Shown here piece by piece: positions 1 through 8,212 of a stretch of 8,820 nucleotides of DNA. How positions within the stretch are numbered: position 1 is the first letter of the stretch; every line of letters starts with the position of its first letter. The DNA lies in the NCBI GenBank assembly GCA_030039095.1, contig JASHQP010000755.1:1-8820 (forward strand). Reading direction: 5' to 3'. This stretch comes from Streptosporangiaceae bacterium (GTDB lineage Bacteria > Actinomycetota > Actinomycetes > Streptosporangiales > Streptosporangiaceae). Under the pieces are notes generated by a model. That model was not told the DNA's origin. It made no database searches and was given only the letters and a program-made list of their open reading frames with translations. The position numbers and the translations under genes are program-made.

Positions 1-2496
1 GACGTGGTCGACCACTCCCGGCTGAACGGCGAGCTGGGCGGCGCCGGGGGCTACCGCAGGCTCGCCGCGAAGCTCACCAGCGACGGCCTCGGCGAGGTGC
101 TCGACATCGTGCCCAACCACATGGCGCTGGCCGGGCGGGCCAACGCCTGGTGGTGGGACGTGCTGGAGAACGGGCCGTCGAGTGTGTACGCCGGCCACTT
201 CGACATCGACTGGGACCCGCCGCAGCGCAAGCTGGCGGCCACCGTGCTGATGCCGGTGCTCGGCGACCAGTACGGCCGGGTCCTCGAGGCTGGCGACCTG
301 GTGCTGGAGCGCCACGGCGGCTCGTTTTCCGTGCGCTACTACACCCACGAGGCGCCGATCTCCCCGCGCACCCTGGCAGGGCTCCTCGAGAAGGCCGGCG
401 CCAGGGCCGGGTCCGAGGAACTGGAGAGCCTGGCTGTCGCGTTCGGCCGGCTGCCGCACGCCAGCCGCACGGACCGGGCCGCGGTGGTGGAGCGGCACCG
501 GGACAAGGAGGTACTGCGGGCTCGCCTCGCCGACCTGTGCCGGGCCCGCCCCGAGGTGGCCAAGGCGATCGACGCGGAGGTCGACGCGCTGAACCACGAT
601 CCGGACGCACTCGACGAGCTGCTGCGGGAGCAGAACTTCCGGCTCGCGTACTGGCGCACCGGTGCCGAGGAACTGTCCTACCGGCGGTTCTTCGATATCG
701 AGACCCTGGCCGGGCTGCGGGTGGAGGACGAGACCACGTTCGCCGACACCCACCGGCTGATCCTCGACCTGGTCGCCGGCGGCTCGGTGGACGGGCTGCG
801 AATCGACCACGTGGACGGGCTCGCCGACCCCGAGGGATACCTGGCCAGGCTCCGCGACGCCACCGGCGGTGCCTACGTCGTGGTGGAGAAGATCCTCCAG
901 GCCGGCGAGCAGCTCCCCGCGACGTGGCCGGTGGCCGGGACCACCGGCTACGAGTTCCTCAACCAGGCAGGCGGGCTGTTCGTCGACCCGGGCAGCGAGG
1001 CGGCCATGCGGGCCTGCTACGCGCGGTTCACCGGGCTGCAGCAGGACTACGCGGACGTCGTGCTCTCCGCCAAGCTGCAGATCATGCGCGAGGAACTGGC
1101 CGCCGAGGTGGAGCGGCTGACCGGCCTGCTCGCCGACGTCTGCGAGCGCCACCGCCGTCACCGCGATCACACGCGCCGCGAGCTGCGGGAGGCGCTGCGC
1201 GAGATCATCGCGGCGTTCGGCGTGTACCGCACGTACTTCCGCCCCGGGCACCCCGCAAGGCCCGCCGACCTGGCGCACGTCGCCGACGCCGTCGCCACGG
1301 CAACGCGGCGCTGCCCGGACCACGACGGCGAGCTGCTGCAGTTCATCGGCGACCTGATCACCGGGACCTGCGCCGGCGACGAGGAGACCAGCTTCGCGAT
1401 CCGGTTCCCCCAGGTCAGCGCGCCGGTCATGGCCAAGGGCGTGGAAGACACCGCGTTCTACCGGTACCAGCCGCTGATCAGCCTCAACGAGGTGGGCGGC
1501 GACCCGGGCCGGTTCGGCAGCTCGCCCGCTGACTTCCACCGGGCCATGGCGCACGCGGCGGCGCACTGGCCGGAGACGATGCTGACCCTGTCCACCCACG
1601 ACACCAAGCGCAGCGGCGACGTGCGGGCCAGGATCAGCGTGCTGTCCGAGCTGCCCGGCGCCTGGGAGGGCGCCGTCGCCCGCTGGGCGGACCGGAACAA
1701 CGCCCACAAGCGGGACGGCTGGCCGGACCGCAACGCCGAGTACCTGCTGTACCAGACGCTGGTCGGCGCCTGGCCGATCGAGGCGGGCCGGGTCGGCGCG
1801 TTCATGCTGAAGGCGGCGAAGGAAGCCAAGGTGCACACCTCGTGGACCGACCCGAACGCCGGTTACGACGACGCGCTGCCGGAGTTCGTGGCCGGGGCCC
1901 TCGCCGACCGGGCGTTCACCGCCGACCTGGAAGGCTTCCTGGCCGAGCACCGGATCGTCGAGCGCGGCCGGGTCAACTCCCTGGCCCAGACCGCGCTGAT
2001 GCTGACCTGCCCGGGCGTCCCCGACCTGTACCAGGGCACCGAGGTGTTCCAGGAGTCCCTTGTCGACCCGGACAACCGCCGCCCGGTCGACTACGCGCGC
2101 CGCCGCGCACTGCTGGACAGCCTGGCCGGCGCCGGGCCCGAGGCAGCCCTGGCCCGCGGCGCCGACGGCGGCCCGAAGCTCTGGCTCATTCACCGCGTCC
2201 TGCGGCACCGCCGCCGTCACCCCGGTGCCTATGCCCCGGGTTCCGGGTACGAGGCGCTGAGTTCTGCCGGCCCAAGATCATCGAACATAGTGGCCTTCAC
2301 GCGTAACAGCGAGCTGGTCGTGGTCGTCCCCCGGCTGGTCCCGGACGTGGCCGAAGGCTGGGCGGGCACCACGGTCGGCCTGCCGCCCGGGCCCTGGGCC
2401 GACGTGCTCACCGGCGCGCCGGCCGACGGTGGCGAGGCCGCCGTGGCCGACCTGCTGCGGCGGTTCCCGGTCGCCGTCCTGGCCAGGGACGTATGA
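1..2496 (+). CDS. treY: Maltooligosyl trehalose synthase (GH13), 5' end missing
   Basis: TreY isomerises the terminal alpha-1,4 bond at the reducing end of maltodextrins to alpha,alpha-1,1, making maltooligosyl trehalose in the cytoplasm. The reading frame is open from base 1 and starts inside the gene: the first residues (DVVDHSRLNGELGG) are an internal TreY motif that normally lies some tens of residues from the N terminus. The GTG at 4 is therefore not a real start. Numbering from that GTG codon, region I is DIVPNH (34-39), the nucleophile is D268 in DGLRIDHVDG, the acid/base is E295 in VVVEKIL, and the third carboxylate is D533 in STHDTKRS. The motif PGVPDLYQGTE near the C terminus is also typical. 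Some 830 residues are visible, so the full protein is on the long side for the family. The residue after KRS is glycine (G538), where I recall TreY proteins usually having glutamate. The stop overlaps the treZ start (ATGA), so the two are probably translationally coupled. The promoter lies outside the window. Confidence 0.96.
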   Translation, partial: DVVDHSRLNGELGGAGGYRRLAAKLTSDGLGEVLDIVPNHMALAGRANAWWWDVLENGPSSVYAGHFDIDWDPPQRKLAATVLMPVLGDQYGRVLEAGDLVLERHGGSFSVRYYTHEAPISPRTLAGLLEKAGARAGSEELESLAVAFGRLPHASRTDRAAVVERHRDKEVLRARLADLCRARPEVAKAIDAEVDALNHDPDALDELLREQNFRLAYWRTGAEELSYRRFFDIETLAGLRVEDETTFADTHRLILDLVAGGSVDGLRIDHVDGLADPEGYLARLRDATGGAYVVVEKILQAGEQLPATWPVAGTTGYEFLNQAGGLFVDPGSEAAMRACYARFTGLQQDYADVVLSAKLQIMREELAAEVERLTGLLADVCERHRRHRDHTRRELREALREIIAAFGVYRTYFRPGHPARPADLAHVADAVATATRRCPDHDGELLQFIGDLITGTCAGDEETSFAIRFPQVSAPVMAKGVEDTAFYRYQPLISLNEVGGDPGRFGSSPADFHRAMAHAAAHWPETMLTLSTHDTKRSGDVRARISVLSELPGAWEGAVARWADRNNAHKRDGWPDRNAEYLLYQTLVGAWPIEAGRVGAFMLKAAKEAKVHTSWTDPNAGYDDALPEFVAGALADRAFTADLEGFLAEHRIVERGRVNSLAQTALMLTCPGVPDLYQGTEVFQESLVDPDNRRPVDYARRRALLDSLAGAGPEAALARGADGGPKLWLIHRVLRHRRRHPGAYAPGSGYEALSSAGPRSSNIVAFTRNSELVVVVPRLVPDVAEGWAGTTVGLPPGPWADVLTGAPADGGEAAVADLLRRFPVAVLARDV

Positions 2497-4250
2497 GCCA
2501 GGCCAGCACGGTGCACACGTTCCGGGTGTGGGCTCCCGGCAAGACCAGCATGGACGTTGTCACCGGAGGCCGGGAAGTGCCGATGCGGCCGTCCGCCGGC
2601 GGCTGGTGGGCGAGTTCCGTGGATGGAGCCGTACCGGGCACGGACTACTCGTTCCGGATAAATGGCGGGCCGGCTCTCCCGGACCCGCGCTCGCCCTTCC
2701 AGCCGGAGGGCATCGACGGCCCGTCCCGGGTGGTCGACCACGCGGCCTTCGCCTGGACCGACGGGCGCTGGCGCGGGCTGCCGCTGGCCGGGTCGGTGCT
2801 CTACGAATGCCACGTCGGCACGTTCTCGGCCGAGGGAACGTTCGACGGGGCGATCGCGCACCTCGATCACGTGGCCGGCCTCGGCGTGGACGCGATCGAG
2901 TTGCTGCCGGTCGCCGAGTTCTCCGGCCCGCGCGGCTGGGGCTACGACGGGGTGGACCTGTTCGCGCCGCATCACGCGTACGGCGGGCCCGACGGGCTGA
3001 AGCGGCTGGTCGACGCCGCGCACGCGCGCGGCCTGGGCGTGATCATGGACGTCGTCTACAACCACCTCGGCCCCGCGGGCAACTACCTGCCCGAGTTCGG
3101 GCCCTACTTCTCCGGGCGGCATCGGACCAACTGGGGCCAGGCGGTCAACTTCGACGGCCCCGGCAGCGACGAGGTCCGCCGGTTCGTCATCGACAACGCG
3201 CTGATGTGGCTGCGCGACTACCACTGTGACGGGCTCCGCCTGGATGCGGTGCACGCGATCACCGACGACTCCGCGACGCACATCCTCGAGCAGCTCAGCG
3301 GGGAGGTGGCCGCGCTCGCGGCGAACCAGGGCCGGCCGCTGTTCCTCGTGGCCGAAAGTGACCTGAACGACCCCCGGTTCGTCCGTGGCACGGATGTCGG
3401 CGGGTATGGCCTGGACGCCGCGTGGGCCGACGAATGGCACCACGCGCTGCACGCGACGCTGACCGGCGACCGCAGCGGCTACTACGAGGACTTCGGGCCG
3501 CTGCCGCTGCTGGCCAAGGCGCTGCGCCAGGCGTGGGTCTACGACGGCGTGTACTCGAGGTTCCGCGGTCGCATCTTCGGTCGAAAGCCGGCGGGGCTGC
3601 CCGGCAGCCGGTTCGTGGTCTGCACCCAGAACCACGATCAGGTCGGCAACCGCGCGCTGGGCGAGCGCACCGCCGCGCTGATCAGCGACGGCCGGCTGCG
3701 GGTGGCGGCGGCGCTGCTGCTGACCTCGCCGTTCGTGGCGCTGCTGTTCCAGGGCGAGGAATGGGGCGCGAGCACCCCGTTCCAGTACTTCACCAGCCAC
3801 GAGGACGCCGAGCTCGGCCGGGAGGTGAGCGGCGGCCGGCGCGCGGAGTTCGCCTCGTTCGGCTGGAGCCCCGAGGGGGTGCCCGATCCGCAGGACCCGG
3901 CCACGTTCGAGCGGTCCAAGCTCGACTGGGCCGAGCTAGGGAAGGAACGCCACGCCAGCCTGCTGGCGTGGTACACCGAGCTGATCGCGCTGCGGCGGCG
4001 GGTCCCGGCGCTCACCGATCCCCGCCCCGGCCGCGGACAGACCGCGTGCGACCCGGGCCTCGGCTGGCTCGTGGTCCGCCGCGGGGCCGTGACCACCGCC
4101 GTCAACCTGGGCGCCGCAAGCTGGACATTCGGCGCCTCGCCCGAGGCGGAGCTGCTCGCGGCCTCCGATCCGGCTGTCGAGCTGACGAATCGGGGCATCG
4201 TCTTGCCGCCCGACACGGTCGCGATCGTGTCCGAGCAGCGTGAGCCCTGA
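2493..4250 (+). CDS. treZ: Maltooligosyl trehalose trehalohydrolase
   Basis: TreZ hydrolyses the alpha-1,4 bond next to the trehalosyl end made by TreY, releasing free trehalose and a shortened maltodextrin in the cytoplasm. The protein has 585 residues, normal for the family. Residues about 7-90 form the N-terminal beta-sandwich (FRVWAPG at 10-16), followed by a GH13 barrel. Region I is DVVYNH (186-191), the nucleophile is D251 in [11 protein letters not shown], the acid/base is E288 in LVAESDLND, and the third carboxylate is D382 in [31 protein letters not shown] (419-438) is a hallmark of TreZ as opposed to branching enzyme. The ATG at 2493 overlaps the treY stop by four bases. Only a weak AGGGA (2485-2489) lies just upstream, which fits reinitiation or coupling. 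All catalytic residues are present and the gene looks intact. Confidence 0.97.
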   Translation: MSQASTVHTFRVWAPGKTSMDVVTGGREVPMRPSAGGWWASSVDGAVPGTDYSFRINGGPALPDPRSPFQPEGIDGPSRVVDHAAFAWTDGRWRGLPLAGSVLYECHVGTFSAEGTFDGAIAHLDHVAGLGVDAIELLPVAEFSGPRGWGYDGVDLFAPHHAYGGPDGLKRLVDAAHARGLGVIMDVVYNHLGPAGNYLPEFGPYFSGRHRTNWGQAVNFDGPGSDEVRRFVIDNALMWLRDYHCDGLRLDAVHAITDDSATHILEQLSGEVAALAANQGRPLFLVAESDLNDPRFVRGTDVGGYGLDAAWADEWHHALHATLTGDRSGYYEDFGPLPLLAKALRQAWVYDGVYSRFRGRIFGRKPAGLPGSRFVVCTQNHDQVGNRALGERTAALISDGRLRVAAALLLTSPFVALLFQGEEWGASTPFQYFTSHEDAELGREVSGGRRAEFASFGWSPEGVPDPQDPATFERSKLDWAELGKERHASLLAWYTELIALRRRVPALTDPRPGRGQTACDPGLGWLVVRRGAVTTAVNLGAASWTFGASPEAELLAASDPAVELTNRGIVLPPDTVAIVSEQREP

Positions 4251-4344
4251 GTTACCGGTAGCGTGGCCGGTTCAAGGACGCACCGGGCGTGGTTTTGGGG
4301 GAATGCGGGGGCGGAGTCCCCCGCAGGGGAGGACTCAGCCGTAC
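4251..4344 (+). promoter_or_regulatory. treZ-treX leader with two alternative hairpins around the treX SD
   Basis: The spacer between the treZ stop and the treX ATG contains two perfect or near-perfect stems that share bases. Hairpin 1 pairs 4304-4311 (TGCGGGGG) with 4318-4325 (CCCCCGCA), giving 8 bp and a 6-nt loop, and leaves the SD free. Hairpin 2 pairs 4314-4322 (GAGTCCCCC) with 4327-4329 plus 4331-4336 (GGG, bulged A, GGACTC), giving 9 bp and a 4-nt loop, and buries the SD at 4325-4333. They cannot form at the same time. Neither is followed by a U-run, so simple termination is unlikely. A transposed REP-like palindrome or an mRNA-processing site would be alternatives to a translational switch. 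The pairing is seen directly; a regulatory role is inferred. Confidence 0.45.
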
Positions 4345-6456
<2,112 letters not shown>

Positions 6457-6481
6457 GCGCCCGAGAACTCTCCGTGCGGGA

Positions 6482-6505
6482 TAGGTGCGGGTATTCCCGT
6501 ATCTA
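6482..6505 (+). terminator. Hairpin after treX, probable rho-independent-like terminator without U-tract
   Basis: Bases 6482-6491 (TAGGTGCGGG) pair with 6496-6505 (CCCGTATCTA) over 10 bp around a TATT loop, 25 nt after the treX stop. Two of the pairs are G-U wobbles that exist only in the plus-strand RNA; the minus strand would have A-C mismatches. The structure therefore belongs to the treX transcript rather than to the convergent gene. No T-run follows, which is common for actinobacterial terminators. Confidence 0.5.
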
Positions 6506-6525
6506 CTTCGCACAGTGGCCATGGA

Positions 6526-6879
6526 CTAGGGGGTCCTGGATAACGGCGACGGGCGGGCGCCGCAATGCGCGACGCTGGTGGCTGCGGCGATCGCGGAGGG
6601 CTGGGCCGTGGCGGTGGCGGCTGGCGCCTGCACGCAGCCGTTCCCGGTGGCGAGAGAGCCGGCGACGATGCCGCAGACGAGCAGGGCGATCGCGACCAGG
6701 ACCACGGCGCCCGGCTGCGGCCGCCAGCGCCGCCGACGGATCTCCTCGATGGCCGGCATCGCTTCCTGCCGGGTCAGCCTGGTGAAGATCGAGAAGAGCG
6801 AGCTGAGCCTGGGATCGCGGGACCGCAATACTTGCTCGATACTGGTCAGGGCCCGCTCCTCCGCGGCTGGCAAACTCAT
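6526..6879 (-). CDS. DUF3040-like single-TM membrane protein
   Basis: This is a 117-residue protein of unknown function. The N terminus (MSLPAAEERALTSIEQVLRS) followed by RDPRLSSLF resembles the actinobacterial DUF3040 family, whose members begin with a short E-rich helix and carry membrane helices further on. Residues 1-50 are cytoplasm-like and charged, ending in an RRRR-type positive patch. Residues about 57-77 form one clear transmembrane helix (AVVLVAIALLVCGIVAGSLA). The rest is an Ala/Thr/Pro-rich tail with cysteines at 82 and 106, probably outside the membrane. Most DUF3040 proteins have two helices, so the single helix is slightly unusual. I chose the ATG at 6879 because the family motif starts there and a purine-rich GGAGAGAGACGAGACGAAG precedes it. 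A GTG at 6915 would add 12 residues but has no SD. The gene converges on treX with a 69-bp gap. Confidence 0.8.
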   Translation of the reverse strand: MSLPAAEERALTSIEQVLRSRDPRLSSLFSIFTRLTRQEAMPAIEEIRRRRWRPQPGAVVLVAIALLVCGIVAGSLATGNGCVQAPAATATAQPSAIAAATSVAHCGARPSPLSRTP

Positions 6880-6954
6880 CTTCGTCTCGTCTCTCTCCGC
6901 CTCGTTATCTGCCACGCGCGGCGTGGTGCGGCGGTTCAGGTCTCATCTGAGCAA

Positions 6955-6978
6955 CTACCCCGGCAGCGCTTCTGAAAC
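6955..6978 (-). promoter_or_regulatory. Candidate SigB/SigF-type promoter of the DUF3040-like gene
   Basis: On the minus strand this reads GTTT (6978-6975), 14 nt, then GGGTAG (6960-6955). It matches the actinobacterial general-stress sigma pattern (about GNNT/GTTT-N14-16-GGGTA). The predicted transcript start would lie near 6946-6949, leaving a leader of roughly 70 nt before ATG 6879. Confidence 0.5.
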
Positions 6979-7057
6979 GGAACCGGCCGGGAGGTCTTCC
7001 GCGGTCAGCGGTCCAGGCTCTGCCGCTCGGCCTTGGCCCCGAGGAAGAGCTCGACCA

Positions 7058-7091
7058 GGGCCGGTTGCCCGGCTGGGCGGGCCGGTTGCCC
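7058..7091. repeat. 13-bp direct repeat downstream of the 214-aa gene
   Basis: GGGCCGGTTGCCC occurs at 7058-7070 and again at 7079-7091, with a period of 21 bp. The first copy overlaps a short stem (GCCGG at 7060-7064 with CCGGC at 7069-7073). It lies in the 187-bp gap between the 214-aa gene and the DUF3040-like gene. That gap also holds the DUF3040 promoter candidate and a coding-like stretch described in the findings; nothing else is evident there. Confidence 0.6.
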
Positions 7092-7102
7092 CGTCCGGTT
7101 AC

Positions 7103-7747
7103 TCAGGAGCGCCAGGAGCGCCGCTGCCTGGGCACGTCGGACCCGGTCGTTGCGGGCTCGGCGTCGTACTCGTCCGCTGGCACGCCGGTCTCGGTGACCG
7201 GCGTCTCGGTGACGCTGGAGGTCTCGCCGAGCAGGTCCTGGAACAGGGCGCGATAGTGGATCATGGCCTGCCGCAGGTCCTCGGTCGATGCCTGGTTATC
7301 CGCGGCGCGCTGGTTGATGTCGTAGGCGGTGCGGTAGTGGTCGAGCACGTTCGCGTGGTCCACGGACAGGTCGGCAACCATCTGGTCGCCGCCCTCGGTG
7401 GGGTAGCCGCGCTCCTGCATGACGGTCATGACCAGCCGCTGGGCGGCCATCACGGCTTCCTGCGGGGAGTCGACGAACTGTTCCTGGACCGCCGCCCAGC
7501 TCTCCGCGCAGCGGGCTCGCGCGGCGGGGTCCAGCGGCCGGATGTCCAGGCCGGCGACGCGGCGCCGGCGGCTGGTCAGTTCGGCCTCGGCCTTGGCCTT
7601 GCTGCCGGTCTCCTCGACCAGCCGCTCGTACTCGGGGCCGAAGCGCTGCTGGAGCCGGCGCCGGCGCTGGTCGTACACGACCCCGGCGATGATGGCCACC
7701 ACCACGATGATGACGATGACGATGACGACGATGGTCCCGGTTGACAT
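7103..7747 (-). CDS. Single-TM membrane-anchored protein of unknown function (RFGPEYERLV family)
   Basis: This is a 214-residue protein with an N-terminal transmembrane anchor at about residues 5-24 (a run of I, V and A), followed by a basic stop-transfer patch (QRRRRLQQ). The rest would be cytosolic if the positive-inside rule holds. The soluble part contains RFGPEYERLV (35-44), RPLDPAARARC (70-80), FVDSPQEAV (91-99), DLSVDHANVLDHYR (126-139) and DLRQAMIHYRALFQDLLG (157-174). The remainder is a Thr/Glu-rich low-complexity tail. I recognise these motifs from a widespread actinobacterial family usually annotated as hypothetical or 'secreted' protein, and I know no assigned function. The ATG at 7747 has an excellent SD (GGAGGAAGG, 7758-7750) at normal spacing. 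The frame stays open upstream to 8104, but that stretch crosses a terminator and another gene. The C-terminal six residues are encoded by a 9-bp tandem duplication at the stop. Confidence 0.85.
   Translation of the reverse strand: MSTGTIVVIVIVIIVVVAIIAGVVYDQRRRRLQQRFGPEYERLVEETGSKAKAEAELTSRRRRVAGLDIRPLDPAARARCAESWAAVQEQFVDSPQEAVMAAQRLVMTVMQERGYPTEGGDQMVADLSVDHANVLDHYRTAYDINQRAADNQASTEDLRQAMIHYRALFQDLLGETSSVTETPVTETGVPADEYDAEPATTGSDVPRQRRSWRS
7104..7121. repeat. 9-bp tandem duplication at the stop codon of the 214-aa gene
   Basis: CAGGAGCGC is repeated back to back at 7104-7112 and 7113-7121. On the coding (minus) strand this gives the final codons CGC TCC TGG CGC TCC TGA, so the duplication encodes the RSWRS end of the protein and overlaps its stop codon. 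It is in frame (9 bp). Confidence 0.6.
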
Positions 7748-7786
7748 GGCCTTCCTCCCGGGTTCGGTATTACGAGTGCGACTGCA

Positions 7787-7811
7787 CTGCCCGGGGAGGC
7801 GAACCTCAAAC
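7787..7811 (-). promoter_or_regulatory. Candidate promoter of the 214-aa membrane protein gene
   Basis: On the minus strand this reads GTTT (7811-7808), 15 nt, then GGGCAG (7792-7787), which is one base away from the GGGTAG seen before the two neighbouring genes. It would put the transcript start about 30 nt before ATG 7747. A different candidate is TAATAC at 7772-7767, a housekeeping-like -10 that would give a leader of only about 15-20 nt. Which one is used cannot be decided from the sequence. Confidence 0.35.
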
Positions 7812-7831
7812 AGACGGCATCCGCGTGCCAT

Positions 7832-7872
7832 AAAAGAAAATGGGCCTGCCCGGCAGAAACCGGGCAGGCCCA
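7832..7872 (-). terminator. Intrinsic terminator of the 67-aa hydrophobic protein gene
   Basis: A perfect 13-bp stem pairs 7841-7853 (TGGGCCTGCCCGG) with 7860-7872 (CCGGGCAGGCCCA) around a 6-nt loop. Read on the minus strand it is followed directly by TTTTCTTTT (7840-7832), a classic U-tract, and it starts 12 nt after the stop codon of the hydrophobic protein gene. The plus strand has no T-run, so it works mainly on minus-strand transcripts. It implies that the 214-aa gene downstream needs its own promoter. Confidence 0.9.
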
Positions 7873-7884
7873 AAGTCGCTGAAT

Positions 7885-8088
7885 TTACCAGTAATACCAG
7901 CGGCGGCGCGGCGACGATGGGCTGTACCAGCGGCGGCGTGGGGCCGCGACCGTCTCGCCGATGCGCACGACGAATCCGAGCAGCCAGATAACCAGCGCGA
8001 CGAGTGCCAGCCACCACAGGACGTGGAGCGCAAACCCGAGTGCTCCGAAGATAAGCACGATCAGCAGGGCCACAAGGATGATCGCCAT
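7885..8088 (-). CDS. Small two-helix hydrophobic membrane protein with RRRWY repeats
   Basis: This is a 67-residue protein of unknown function. Residues about 2-21 and 23-41 form two closely spaced transmembrane helices (containing IILVALLIVLIFGALGF and LWWLALVALVIWLLGFVV). They are followed by a short soluble tail with RRRWY at 51-55 and again at 61-65, ending in YYW. The LWWxALxxLVxWLLGFVVR stretch and the R-R-W-Y-x-W end resemble small 'hydrophobic proteins' of Streptomyces and relatives, and more loosely the Lmo0937-type small membrane proteins. Some of these are reported as stress-related, but no precise function can be given. The ATG at 8088 has a clear SD (GAGGAAG, 8100-8094). It has its own promoter candidate and a strong terminator, so it is probably transcribed alone. 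Confidence 0.85.
   Translation of the reverse strand: MAIILVALLIVLIFGALGFALHVLWWLALVALVIWLLGFVVRIGETVAAPRRRWYSPSSPRRRWYYW
7895..7938. repeat. 14-bp direct repeat encoding the RRRWY motifs
   Basis: TACCAGCGGCGGCG occurs at 7895-7908 and 7925-7938, exactly 30 bp (10 codons) apart and in frame. It encodes the two RRRWY copies at the C terminus of the 67-aa protein. The identical bases suggest a recent duplication or strong constraint. Confidence 0.7.
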
Positions 8089-8129
8089 TGGGGCTTCCTC
8101 TCATGAACCTTATGAAGCAGCCATTTCAT

Positions 8130-8153
8130 CTACCCTCGTGCCGGCGCTCAAAC
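8130..8153 (-). promoter_or_regulatory. Candidate SigB/SigF-type promoter of the 67-aa hydrophobic protein gene
   Basis: On the minus strand this reads GTTT (8153-8150, within GGTTT), 14 nt, then GGGTAG (8135-8130). This is a close match to the general-stress sigma consensus in actinobacteria (GGTTT/GNNT-N14-16-GGGTA). The expected transcript start is near 8121-8124, giving a leader of about 35 nt with the SD well placed before ATG 8088. Confidence 0.55.
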
Positions 8154-8198
8154 CTGCGTGAGCCGGGCTCCGCGTCTGGCCAGCTACCGCGCGGCCGG

Positions 8199-8204
8199 TA
8201 GTTT
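8199..8204 (+). promoter_or_regulatory. Possible -10 element for a leaderless MFS transcript
   Basis: TAGTTT fits the actinobacterial -10 pattern TANNNT. The usual 6-8 nt distance would put the transcript start at or next to the in-frame GTG at 8213. No convincing -35 is visible (8176-8181 reads CTGGCC). This is a weak, inferred call. Confidence 0.25.
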
Positions 8205-8212
8205 TGGGGACG

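Noticed and set aside
2229..3800. Long minus-strand open frame opposite treY and treZ
   Set aside because: It spans the treY-treZ junction antisense to both well-supported genes and shows only low-complexity composition; it is a GC-driven shadow.
4240..4344. GTG at 4240 as the start of treX, overlapping treZ
   Set aside because: It would add 35 residues rich in Gly, Arg and Pro encoded by the hairpin region and unlike any GlgX/TreX N terminus. No SD serves it, whereas ATG 4345 has one and begins the family similarity.
6489..6494. GGGTAT on the plus strand as a further SigB-type -10
   Set aside because: No GTTT-like element lies 14-16 nt upstream, no plus-strand gene follows, and the bases are part of the post-treX hairpin.
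6578..7744. Plus-strand open frame of 388 codons ending in a run of aspartates
   Set aside because: It runs antisense through the DUF3040-like gene, the gap and the 214-aa gene. The Asp run is just the complement of the Ile/Val codons of the membrane anchor (7690-7745), not an acidic domain or a microsatellite.
7775..7788. Small inverted repeat AGTGC-GACT-GCACT upstream of the 214-aa gene
   Set aside because: Only 5 bp per arm in GC-rich sequence. It could be an operator at the promoter but is too short to call without conservation data.
7748..8104. N-terminal extension of the 214-aa protein up to an ATG at 8104
   Set aside because: The extension would read through the strong terminator and across the 67-aa gene in another frame. 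The ATG at 7747 has an excellent SD and starts directly before the membrane anchor.
8141..8168. Imperfect inverted repeat (GCTCA...TGAGC) in the divergent promoter region
   Set aside because: The stem is only 5 bp before mismatches begin, and it overlaps the -35 of the candidate stress promoter, so I do not count it as a separate element.
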